Positions 1 through 5,910 of a DNA stretch of 9,548 bases are shown piece by piece. The stretch covers positions 1 to 9,548 of the forward strand of contig CADCPD010000165.1 in assembly GCA_902803265.1 (NCBI GenBank), read 5' to 3'. The position numbers and the translations under genes were made by a program. How positions within the stretch are numbered: position 1 is the stretch's first letter; every line of letters begins with the position of its first letter. A model generated the notes under the pieces. It worked only from the letters and a program-made list of their open reading frames with translations, was not told the DNA's origin and did no database searches. This DNA comes from an uncultured bacterium. GTDB taxonomy: Bacteria; Cyanobacteriota; Vampirovibrionia; Gastranaerophilales; Gastranaerophilaceae.

Positions 1-824
1 ACGGATATGTGTCGATGGAATTTGATTATCTTGTTACTCCTGACGGACGGGAAATTCCTATTGAAGGCAAAATGTCAACAAAAATGCATCCGTTAAAAGC
101 TGCGGCAAAAATTGCGGCAACGGATGTTGGCTATACTGCTGTTGGCGGAGTATTGGGTGGTTTTGCTGCGCTTAATATTTTAGGTTTGGAAGCTGCTATT
201 GCTTCAAATGGTTATACTGTTGCAGGTGGTGCTGCAATAGGTGGTGCTATTGGTTTAGGTATGTCTCTTTACAGAAAAGGTAAAGATGTTCTTATTTCTC
301 CCGGTGATGAAATCAGGGTTAAAGTAGTATCAAATGTTTCTTTACCTGTTTATAAGGCCGAAGCTTTGGCTCAAAAAGAATTACAATATCCGGGTTTGAC
401 TGTAAAAATAACAAATATCGTCTATGAAAAAGATCCTTTTGGAGTACCTAATACTATAACATTATCTTTAGTTGTTGCAAACATGACAAAGAAAACTTTT
501 TCAAGTTTTGATTTAGCTTTGGTTGATGAGGTTAATTCCGTTTTTCATCCGTCAATTTTTGGTGATACTAAATTAATGTATTCTAAAATAAAACCGGGTG
601 ACAGAGTTGCTGGAAGATTATCTTTTTCTGTCAGTGATGTAAAGAAAAGATATTGGTTGACATTTTTTGAAACGGGAGGCAAAATACCATTAGCGAAAAT
701 TTCACTGGATAACGCTTATGTAAATGTTTCTGATAAAGTTAAAAAGAAAAATCTAAAAATTAATAAAAAAACTAATTATTATAAAGAATATGACTTGTTT
801 GATGAAATGAATAACAGTTTTTAG
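1..824 (+). CDS. Hypothetical envelope-type protein, glycine-rich hydrophobic segment plus C-terminal beta domain (5' partial)
   Basis: Not recognised as a named family. The frame is open to the left edge, and the first in-frame start (GTG at 9) has no ribosome binding site in view, so the gene most likely begins outside the window. Counting from that GTG, residues 1-22 look like the end of a beta-rich domain (TPDGREIPIEG). Residues 30-90 are a Gly/Ala-rich hydrophobic stretch with small-residue spacing, like a glycine-zipper or helical hairpin. A basic turn (YRKGKD) and 'SPGDEIRVKV' follow. Residues 125-240 alternate hydrophobic and polar residues like a beta-sandwich, similar in feel to DUF4352-type domains; this is an impression, not a match. 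The C-terminal tail is Lys/Asn-rich. An envelope location is inferred from the hydrophobic segment. The stop overlaps the dxr stop on the other strand by 4 bases, and no terminator separates them. Confidence 0.8.
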   Translation, partial: GYVSMEFDYLVTPDGREIPIEGKMSTKMHPLKAAAKIAATDVGYTAVGGVLGGFAALNILGLEAAIASNGYTVAGGAAIGGAIGLGMSLYRKGKDVLISPGDEIRVKVVSNVSLPVYKAEALAQKELQYPGLTVKITNIVYEKDPFGVPNTITLSLVVANMTKKTFSSFDLALVDEVNSVFHPSIFGDTKLMYSKIKPGDRVAGRLSFSVSDVKKRYWLTFFETGGKIPLAKISLDNAYVNVSDKVKKKNLKINKKTNYYKEYDLFDEMNNSF

Positions 825-1957
825 TGTAATTTTTCGATAAGTTCTTTTGTTTTAATTCTAATTTCATTATCTGTTTCAAAAATTTCATCAATTGATGGTT
901 TTTTTATTACATTATTTTCTGAATAAATTTTTTCTGTAATTGCATATATATCAAATAATTTTATTTTATTTTCTAAAAATGCAAAAACGGCTTCTTCGTT
1001 TGCCGCATTTATAATTGTTGTAGCCGTTCCTCCTTCTTTACCTGCGTTATACGCCAGAGGTACTGTTTTAAATTTTTCAAAATCAGGTTTTTCAAAATCC
1101 AAATGTGCAATTTCAGAAAAACTGAAACTTTTCGATTTTATACCTTCAATACGATTTGGATATGTAATTGCGTATTGAATAGGAATATGCATGCTTGGAA
1201 GTCCAAGTTGAGCCACAACGCTTCCGTCTTTATATTCAACTGCACTGTGTACTATGCTTTGAGGATGAACAACAACATCTATATTGTCGTAATCAAAACC
1301 AAACAGATGGTGCGCTTCAATAATTTCTAATCCCTTATTCATTAAGGTTGCGCTGTCGACAGTAATTTTTCTACCCATGTTCCATCGAGGATGTTTTAAA
1401 GTTTGTTCAACTGTAGCGTTTTTCATATCTTCAATTGTTTTATGTAAAAATGGTCCGCCAGATGCTGTTATTATGAGTTTTGCAACTTGTGATATATCTT
1501 TTATACATTGGTGGATGGCACTGTGTTCACTATCAACAGGAAGAATTTTTACATTATGTTTTTTCGCTAAATCCATGACTATGTCACCGGCCATAACAAG
1601 AGTTTCTTTGTTTGCCAGTGCAATATTAATGCCATTTTTTATTGCCGATATGGTTGGTTTCAAGCCAATCTTGCCCGATACAGCAACAAGAATAATATCA
1701 TTTTCTTTATTTGAACAAAGTTCTTCTAATCCTTCATTGCCATATAAAACTTTTACTGATTTATCGCTTATTTCACCTTTTTTTGACAAACACACAGTTT
1801 TTGGGTGAAATTTCTCTACTTGTTGGTTTAATAAATCAACATTTGAACCTGCTGATAAACCTATGATTTCAAATTCGTCTGAAATCTTTTCTATAACTTC
1901 TAATGCTTGGGTTCCTATTGAACCGGTTGAACCAATAATTGTAATTTTCTTTTTCAT
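821..1957 (-). CDS. dxr: 1-deoxy-D-xylulose 5-phosphate reductoisomerase (Dxr/IspC)
   Basis: Cytosolic enzyme that converts 1-deoxy-D-xylulose 5-phosphate to 2-C-methyl-D-erythritol 4-phosphate with NADPH and a divalent metal. This is the committed step of the MEP isoprenoid pathway and the target of fosmidomycin. The 378-residue product has the usual family length. Visible motifs are the NADPH loop GSTGSIG (9-15), LANKETLV (114-121), the metal ligands D142 and E144 in VDSEHSAIHQ, ASGGPF (165-170) with substrate-binding S166, HPRWNMG (189-195), and DSATLMNKGLE (201-211) with N207, K208 and third metal ligand E211. The C-terminal helical domain follows, so the gene is complete. The ATG places the Rossmann loop at the normal distance from the N-terminus. 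No Shine-Dalgarno is visible before it, and a TATAAT lies only 9 bases upstream, so the message may be nearly leaderless. No other MEP gene is adjacent. Its 3' end overlaps the preceding plus-strand gene. Confidence 0.98.
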   Translation of the reverse strand: MKKKITIIGSTGSIGTQALEVIEKISDEFEIIGLSAGSNVDLLNQQVEKFHPKTVCLSKKGEISDKSVKVLYGNEGLEELCSNKENDIILVAVSGKIGLKPTISAIKNGINIALANKETLVMAGDIVMDLAKKHNVKILPVDSEHSAIHQCIKDISQVAKLIITASGGPFLHKTIEDMKNATVEQTLKHPRWNMGRKITVDSATLMNKGLEIIEAHHLFGFDYDNIDVVVHPQSIVHSAVEYKDGSVVAQLGLPSMHIPIQYAITYPNRIEGIKSKSFSFSEIAHLDFEKPDFEKFKTVPLAYNAGKEGGTATTIINAANEEAVFAFLENKIKLFDIYAITEKIYSENNVIKKPSIDEIFETDNEIRIKTKELIEKLH

Positions 1958-1966
1958 AATATTAAC

Positions 1967-1972
1967 ATTATA
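1967..1972 (-). promoter_or_regulatory. Candidate -10 box for dxr, very close to the start codon
   Basis: A perfect TATAAT on the minus strand ends 9 bases before the dxr ATG. If used, transcription would start about 3 to 4 bases before the ATG, giving an almost leaderless message; this agrees with the lack of a ribosome binding site. No good -35 box is seen at 16-18 bases. The 66-base divergent gap is extremely AT-rich, so chance occurrence is possible. The same gap must hold the promoter of the lipoprotein gene; TATGAT (1989-1994, plus) is a weak candidate. Confidence 0.35.
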
Positions 1973-2023
1973 ACCCTAATATTTTTTTTATGATATTATT
2001 TTCTTTGAGGAATTTGAAAAATC

Positions 2024-2809
2024 ATGAAAAAATATATAATATTAGCTTTTTTAATTTTTATAACGGGTATAGTTATATCAGGTTGCGGGAAAAAACAACA
2101 ACCAATGGATTTGTACGACATGGTTTTAGACAGAGGAAAAATTGTTGTTGGTGTTAAGGATGATGCAAAACCCTTTGGTTTTCTTGATAAGGATAATCAA
2201 TATGTTGGTTTTGATATAGATTTAGCAAAGCAGATCGCTAAAAATATTTTTGGAGATGAAAATGCTATAGAATTTGTTCCTGTAAATGCTTCAAACAGAA
2301 TAATGCTTTTAAATTCCGGACAAGCTGATATGATTATAGCAACAATGACTATATCTTCTCAAAGAGCGGCTGTTGTTGATTTTTCTATCCCTTATTATTA
2401 TACAGGTCAAACATTGTTGTTAAATCAAAAAAGTAAAATAACAAGTTTATCGGATCCGAATTTGAAAAATATAGGAGTGATATTTGGTTCAACTGCGGAA
2501 AAAATGGTTAGAATTGCAATTCCTCAATGTATGATTACGGGTTACAAAACATACATTGACGCAGTAACAGCATTGAAAACCGGTGAAATTGATGCTGTTG
2601 CAACAGATGAGGCAATTTTGTTCGGTATAATCATGGATGATAAATCTCTTAAAATTATTAAAGCTCCAAAATATTCTAAGGAACCATATGGCGTTGCATT
2701 TAGAAAAGGGGAAGAAACAAAACGTTTAAGAGCAATTGTTGATAAAACCATTACAGATATGAATGATAACGGTGATTTAAATAATCTTAAGAAAAAATGG
2801 TTAAAATAG
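2024..2809 (+). CDS. Amino-acid ABC transporter substrate-binding lipoprotein (SBP family 3)
   Basis: Periplasmic or membrane-anchored receptor that would capture a polar amino acid and pass it to an ABC permease. The N-terminus is a lipoprotein signal: Lys2-Lys3, a hydrophobic core (4-18) and lipobox I-S-G-C with lipidated Cys21. The mature part follows the SBP_bac_3 pattern: 'GKIVVGVKDDAKPFGF' (38-53), the family signature GFDIDLAKQIAKNI (62-75), 'GQADMIIATMTISSQR' (99-114) with R113 in the position that normally binds the ligand carboxylate, 'DFSIPYYYTGQTLL' (119-132), and 'TGEIDAVATDEAI' (186-198) with D195 in the place of the amino-group ligand. The 261-residue length is normal. Permease and ATPase genes are not adjacent, so it is an orphan here and the ligand cannot be named. 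A TGAGG at 2006-2010 is the only ribosome-binding-like site, 13 bases before ATG and rather far. It ends in a shared terminator. Confidence 0.93.
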   Translation: MKKYIILAFLIFITGIVISGCGKKQQPMDLYDMVLDRGKIVVGVKDDAKPFGFLDKDNQYVGFDIDLAKQIAKNIFGDENAIEFVPVNASNRIMLLNSGQADMIIATMTISSQRAAVVDFSIPYYYTGQTLLLNQKSKITSLSDPNLKNIGVIFGSTAEKMVRIAIPQCMITGYKTYIDAVTALKTGEIDAVATDEAILFGIIMDDKSLKIIKAPKYSKEPYGVAFRKGEETKRLRAIVDKTITDMNDNGDLNNLKKKWLK

Positions 2810-2850
2810 AATAAAAAAAGGCAATTTAATTGCCTTTTTTTTATTCTATT
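2805..2850. terminator. Symmetrical bidirectional intrinsic terminator containing both stop codons
   Basis: The core hairpin is AGGCAAT-TTA-ATTGCCT (2819-2835), flanked by seven A on the left and eight T on the right, so each strand reads as a stem followed by a U-tract. The palindrome continues outward as AATAGAAT (2805-2812) and ATTCTATT (2843-2850), perfect apart from one unpaired T. The TAG of the lipoprotein gene (2807-2809) and the TAG of the TPR gene (2846-2848 on the minus strand) both sit inside the arms. It should stop transcription from both converging genes. Confidence 0.9.
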
Positions 2851-4267
2851 TACTGCGGTTAAACCATTTCATAATGACATCAATCAATCCTTCTTCTCCG
2901 TCTGATTCAGAGTAATTTTTTGGTTGAGATTCAAGTTTTGATATTTTCTTTGTTATTTCATCGTAATCTTCTACAGCATTAGAAATTCCGACATACATTT
3001 TATAAAATTCTAAGGCTTTATCTTTTTTTCTTAATTTTTCATAAAATTTACCAAGTTTTTTAATCGTATTTGCATTTTTAGAATCAATTTTATGAAGTTG
3101 TTCTAAATATACAATTGCTTGTTTATAATCGCCTATTGATTCTCTAAAATCGGCTAATCTTTCCAACGCTTTTTTATTATTTGGTTCTAATTTTGATAAT
3201 TGTTCATAAAATTCGTTAGCTCTTGTTCTGTCATCGAGTGTATCAAGTAGATTAGCTATTGTATAGACAAGTTCTGCATCATTGTCTTTTATTGAGTAGG
3301 CTTGCATATACTCATTTAGAGCAACGTCATTGTTATTACGTAAAATATTATATTTTGCCCAATTTATATGTGCTTCATAATCCTGTTGCTTTTCATCAAA
3401 AATCATAGCTCTCATTTGGTAGATAAGCGGTGAATTTTTGGCAAATTTTTCAAATTCATCAACTTCTTCAAGTGCTTTATCAAATTCATTTTTTTGATAA
3501 TAATATTGAGCAAGTAGAGAATGATATTGCGGATTTTTTTTGTAATCAGTTTTTATGCTTTCTAATAATTCAAAAGCTTTATCATCTTGTCCATTATCAA
3601 GATAACTTCTTGCTTTTGTGAGATTATCCGTTGTCATTTCTGCAGCAAGTTCAGGTGTATTATTTTTAATATAATAGTTTGCCAAAAGCTCTTTTATATC
3701 TTTATCTTCATTAAATCCATTTTCTAATGCTTTTTCTAAAATTGATACAGAACTTTCTACCATATCAGTTTTTTCATATAACATAGCAAGTTTCATATAA
3801 GCTTCTTTATTAGCTTTTTCACTATCTGTTATACGTAAAAATTCATCAATAGCCTGATTATATTTTTCAACTTGTTCATATAATCCACCAAGTGCAAAAC
3901 GAACAGATAACATTTCTTCTTCTGTTTCTGCTTTGCCAAGGGCTTTATTAAAATCATTTATGGCGTGTGATAATTGACCTTGAACTACATGTAAATCTGC
4001 TCTGTATACATAATATTTATATCTGTTTGTATCATTATAAATATCCATCAATTGTTCATAACACATTGTGTTTTGTGGCTCAAATTCAAGAATCTTAGTA
4101 AAATAATCTTTAGCTTCTTCTTTTTTATCCAAAATCATTGCTGTACTTGCAATTCTTTGTAATAAATCAACGTCATTTGGTTTTTTAGCTAAAAGTCTTT
4201 GATATTCTTCATATGCTTTATCATATTGTTCTTGTTCTTCAAATTGTTCTGCAGTTTCAATTGTCAT
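2846..4267 (-). CDS. Tetratricopeptide repeat (TPR) protein
   Basis: A 473-residue all-helical protein built almost entirely of degenerate 34-residue TPR units, a protein-protein interaction scaffold. Recognisable repeats occupy about residues 2-31 (YDKAYEEYQRLLAKKPND), 35-65 (KEEAKDYFTKILEFEPQN), 85-115, 123-155 (YNQAIDEFLRI), 157-185, 216-247, 249-277 (EFDKALEEVDEFEK), 313-330, 332-363 (RTRANEFYEQLSKLEPNN), 366-397 (YKQAIVYLEQLHKIDSKN) and 400-430 (KDKALEFYKMYV). There is no signal peptide or membrane segment, so it is probably cytosolic. An acidic linker leads to a short amphipathic tail (LIDVIMKWFNRSK). The start is supported by AAAAAGGA 7 bases before ATG. It lies 61 bases downstream of pth on the same strand and may be co-transcribed, although a TATAAT in the gap (4316-4321, minus) could give it its own promoter. 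Partner and process are unknown. Confidence 0.9.
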   Translation of the reverse strand: MTIETAEQFEEQEQYDKAYEEYQRLLAKKPNDVDLLQRIASTAMILDKKEEAKDYFTKILEFEPQNTMCYEQLMDIYNDTNRYKYYVYRADLHVVQGQLSHAINDFNKALGKAETEEEMLSVRFALGGLYEQVEKYNQAIDEFLRITDSEKANKEAYMKLAMLYEKTDMVESSVSILEKALENGFNEDKDIKELLANYYIKNNTPELAAEMTTDNLTKARSYLDNGQDDKAFELLESIKTDYKKNPQYHSLLAQYYYQKNEFDKALEEVDEFEKFAKNSPLIYQMRAMIFDEKQQDYEAHINWAKYNILRNNNDVALNEYMQAYSIKDNDAELVYTIANLLDTLDDRTRANEFYEQLSKLEPNNKKALERLADFRESIGDYKQAIVYLEQLHKIDSKNANTIKKLGKFYEKLRKKDKALEFYKMYVGISNAVEDYDEITKKISKLESQPKNYSESDGEEGLIDVIMKWFNRSK

Positions 4268-4328
4268 ATTATCATCCTTTTTTATTTATGATATAAAAAT
4301 ATTATTTACATTGTTATTATACGGTTGA

Positions 4329-4874
4329 TTAATTATATTTGTTTTGAGTTTTTTCCATTCCATTTTGAAAATAAAATTGTATAGCTTCCAGAGCTTTGTT
4401 AAGGGTTTCTTTCAAAAGCGGCATCTGTTCTTGAGAAAAATTGGCAAGGACAAATCTTTCTGACGGAATATTTGGTTGAGGGCCGATTCCAAATTTTAAT
4501 CTTGCAAATTTATTTGTTCCAAGATGTTGAATAATGGATTTTATACCGTTATGACCACCATCTGAACCTGAGGCTTTGAATCTTAAAGTGCCTAAATCTA
4601 TTGCCAAATCGTCATAAACTACTAATATATCTTCAACAGAAATTTTATAATAGTTCATAATAAGAGAAAGCGCTTCTCCTGATAAATTCATGTATGTTGT
4701 AGGTTTTGCAATTATAAAATCATTAAACTTAGCAACAAAAGCTTTTAATTTAGTTTCTAATTTAAAACTAAAACCTTCTTCTATTGCAAGTAAATCTGCA
4801 ACCATAAATCCTGCATTATGTCTGTTAAAAGAATATTTTTCCCCAATATTACCAGTGCATAAAATTAGCTTCAA
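4329..4874 (-). CDS. pth: Peptidyl-tRNA hydrolase (Pth), TTG start
   Basis: Cleaves the ester bond of peptidyl-tRNA released prematurely from ribosomes, recycling tRNA in the cytosol. The 181-residue product carries all the key family residues: N9 in CTGNIG, catalytic H19 in NRHNAGFM (17-24), M62 in TTYMNLSG (59-66), D88 in VYDDLAID (86-93), which activates the histidine, and N109 in GGHNGIKSI (106-114), followed by RLKFGIG (125-131). The C-terminus is slightly shorter than in many homologues. The start is TTG: it is preceded at 8 bases by GAGG (minus strand, 4883-4886), an in-frame TAG stands upstream at 4899-4901, and the first downstream ATG is Met24, which would remove N9 and H19. The gene is divergent from the XRE-like gene and upstream of the TPR gene. 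The usual neighbours of pth in other bacteria are absent. Confidence 0.96.
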   Translation of the reverse strand: MKLILCTGNIGEKYSFNRHNAGFMVADLLAIEEGFSFKLETKLKAFVAKFNDFIIAKPTTYMNLSGEALSLIMNYYKISVEDILVVYDDLAIDLGTLRFKASGSDGGHNGIKSIIQHLGTNKFARLKFGIGPQPNIPSERFVLANFSQEQMPLLKETLNKALEAIQFYFQNGMEKTQNKYN

Positions 4875-4882
4875 TATAAAAA

Positions 4883-4886
4883 CCTC
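4883..4886 (-). promoter_or_regulatory. Ribosome binding site that fixes the TTG start of pth
   Basis: GAGG on the minus strand, 8 bases before the TTG codon. It decides in favour of TTG over the later ATG because that spacing is ideal and the TTG start preserves the catalytic N-terminus. Confidence 0.75.
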
Positions 4887-4995
4887 AATTGTGTCTTTCT
4901 ATTTATTATTTTAACGCAAATAAATATTACCTCCTCTGATAACTACCTTTCGCTTAACAAAAAGATAAAAAAAGTTTAACTTAATATCACGCAGA

Positions 4996-5009
4996 ACTCT
5001 GATAAGAGT
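4996..5009 (+). promoter_or_regulatory. Short perfect inverted repeat before the XRE-like gene (possible operator)
   Basis: ACTCT-GATA-AGAGT is a perfect 5-base inverted repeat with a 4-base centre, directly before the GGGAGG ribosome binding site (5011-5016). The half-site CTCTGATAA also occurs once upstream at 4934-4942, a 9-base direct repeat 63 bases apart in the pth-side of the divergent gap. Repeated sites next to a regulator gene suggest an autoregulatory operator, or an RNA hairpin near the start. This is an inference from position only. Confidence 0.35.
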
Positions 5010-5022
5010 AGGGAGGATAATT

Positions 5023-5592
5023 ATGACAACAAAAAATAAGACGATAATAAAACCTAAAAGTTCTGAACTTGTAGCAGAATTTTTAGAAAAAAATGATTTA
5101 CACAAAAAAGATTTTGCAGAAATGATAGGTGTAACTTTATCATATGTGTATAATCTTATAGATAATACTATTCCTTTTTCAACGCGAAGTACAACTTTAG
5201 AACGTATAGCTGTTGTAATGGATATATTGCCGGAAGAATTTGATGAATATAAACTTCCTCAAGAACCTATTTTGATAGATGAAACAATTGACTATATTAA
5301 AGACAGTATAAGAGAAAAAGGCTTATCTATAGTAAATTTTTTAAAAGCTTTTCCACGAAAAAAACGCCTTGAAATGGTAGATATGTTGCGCGGTGCAATA
5401 CCTGTACCTATAGATTTTAAAGAGTTAAATATGATAGCTCAGGTTCTTGATTTAAATAAAGAAGATATATATCCACTTTGGGAAACAAGAATGAAACAGG
5501 TGTTAGAAAGCGCAGGAATGAATATATATTCAAATTCGGCATTGGTTTCAGAGATGTTTGAATGTGCAAAGAAATTCATAAATCTTGAGTAA
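5023..5592 (+). CDS. XRE-like helix-turn-helix protein with two similar halves
   Basis: A 189-residue soluble protein. Residues 14-76 look like an XRE/Cro-C1 domain: 'ELVAEFLEKNDLHKKDFAEMIG' forms helix 1 and the first helix of the HTH, 'VTLSYVYNLID' the recognition helix, and 'TTLERIAVVMDILPEEF' the closing helices with the typical 'LERIA..MDI.PEEF' ending. Residues 86-152 repeat the pattern more loosely (IKDSIREKGLS...MVDMLRGAIPVPIDFKELNMIAQVLDLNKEDIYPLWE), as if a second XRE-like domain had diverged from the first. The C-terminus (155-189) is helical. Function and target are unknown; a role as transcription regulator is inferred from the fold. The start is well supported by GGGAGG 6 bases before ATG. 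It is a single-gene unit, divergent from pth and closed by its own strong terminator. Confidence 0.85.
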   Translation: MTTKNKTIIKPKSSELVAEFLEKNDLHKKDFAEMIGVTLSYVYNLIDNTIPFSTRSTTLERIAVVMDILPEEFDEYKLPQEPILIDETIDYIKDSIREKGLSIVNFLKAFPRKKRLEMVDMLRGAIPVPIDFKELNMIAQVLDLNKEDIYPLWETRMKQVLESAGMNIYSNSALVSEMFECAKKFINLE

Positions 5593-5610
5593 ATCTTGAA
5601 ATCTTTATTG

Positions 5611-5648
5611 AATAGGTTTTAGTAAAATATACTAAAACCTATTTTTTT
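5611..5648 (+). terminator. Intrinsic terminator of the XRE-like gene
   Basis: A perfect 14-base stem, AATAGGTTTTAGTA (5611-5624) with TACTAAAACCTATT (5630-5643), loop AAATA, and a run of seven T (5642-5648). It starts 18 bases after the stop codon. Because the outer stem is A/T-rich, a weaker U-tract effect on the minus strand cannot be excluded. Confidence 0.92.
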
Positions 5649-5659
5649 GAAAAAAATAG

Positions 5660-5688
5660 TTGACGAAAAAATATTTTCTTGATAAATT
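5660..5688 (+). promoter_or_regulatory. Sigma-70-type promoter of tRNA-Lys
   Basis: TTGACG (5660-5665, 5 of 6 to the -35 consensus), a 17-base spacer, then TAAATT (5683-5688, 4 of 6 to the -10 consensus). Transcription would begin near 5695, about 30 bases before the mature tRNA. It follows directly after the terminator of the preceding gene, so the tRNA is probably an independent unit. Confidence 0.65.
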
Positions 5689-5723
5689 AAAGAGGTAGGT
5701 TTTATCAAAAGCCAAAATAATAT

Positions 5724-5799
5724 GCGCATGTAGCTCAGCAGGTAGAGCACTCCCCTTTTAAGGGATAGGTCGCGCGTTCGAATCGCGCCATGCGCACCA
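5724..5799 (+). tRNA. tRNA-Lys (anticodon TTT)
   Basis: A 76-base cloverleaf with encoded CCA. The acceptor is GCGCATG/CATGCGC, the D-stem GCTC/GAGC, the anticodon arm CTCCC-CTTTTAA-GGGAT, the variable region AGGTC, and the T-arm GCGCG-TTCGAAT-CGCGC, ending ACCA. The anticodon TTT is at 5757-5759, flanked by T33 and A37, as in lysine tRNAs. The outermost anticodon-stem position (27/43) is C opposite T, a mismatch; all other stem positions pair. It has its own promoter and terminator. It reads AAA and AAG codons, which are abundant in this AT-rich genome. Confidence 0.97.
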
Positions 5800-5804
5800 C
5801 TTTT

Positions 5805-5831
5805 AAAGACCATAGTTATATGGTCTTTTTT
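5805..5831 (+). terminator. Intrinsic terminator of tRNA-Lys
   Basis: A perfect stem AAAGACCATA (5805-5814) and TATGGTCTTT (5819-5828), loop GTTA, followed by more T to 5831. It begins 5 bases after the CCA end. Read from the minus strand (end of the sigma gene transcript), the hairpin has only a short U-run, so it is a weaker stop in that direction. Confidence 0.88.
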
Positions 5832-5854
5832 GTTTATAAAAAATATAGATAATG

Positions 5855-5906
5855 GTGAATGGTGAATAGACAATTCACAACTCACGAGTCACTACTCACA
5901 AATCAC
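5855..5906. repeat. Tandem heptamer repeat array with an inverted arm
   Basis: Two heptamers GTGAATG, GTGAATA (5855-5868), three bases, then five consecutive heptamers of the pattern NANTCAC (5872-5906): AATTCAC, AACTCAC, GAGTCAC, TACTCAC, AAATCAC. On the minus strand the five read GTGANTN, the same unit as the two plus-strand copies, so the array is inverted about its centre. In minus-strand RNA, GTGAGTT-GTGAAT can pair with ATTCAC-CATTCAC over 13 positions with one mismatch and one G-U pair, loop TGTCT. It lies 4 bases past the sigma gene stop codon and would form its 3' untranslated end. It recalls the short heptanucleotide repeats of Cyanobacteria, but family membership is not shown. Confidence 0.8.
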
Positions 5907-5910
5907 TATT

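Noticed and set aside
1377..1808. Plus-strand 143-codon frame inside dxr, and the other plus-strand frame at 1103-1330
   Set aside because: Antisense shadows of a fully conserved dxr reading frame.
2542..4914. Frames at 2542-2751 (minus), 3430-3621 (plus) and 4690-4914 (plus)
   Set aside because: Shadows of the lipoprotein, TPR and pth genes.
4911..5105. Minus-strand 64-codon frame with a hydrophobic stretch, between pth and the XRE-like gene
   Set aside because: It overlaps the ribosome site and first codons of the well-supported XRE-like gene in antisense; the hydrophobicity comes from the complement of Lys/Asn-rich AT-rich codons.
5619..5885. Minus-strand 88-codon frame across the tRNA region containing the string GAIRTRDLSLKR
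   Set aside because: This is the well-known false translation of the antisense of a tRNA gene; it also covers the terminators and part of the heptamer array, and has no ribosome site.
5855..5906. CRISPR array
   Set aside because: Units are 7 bases with no spacers, and no cas gene is nearby.
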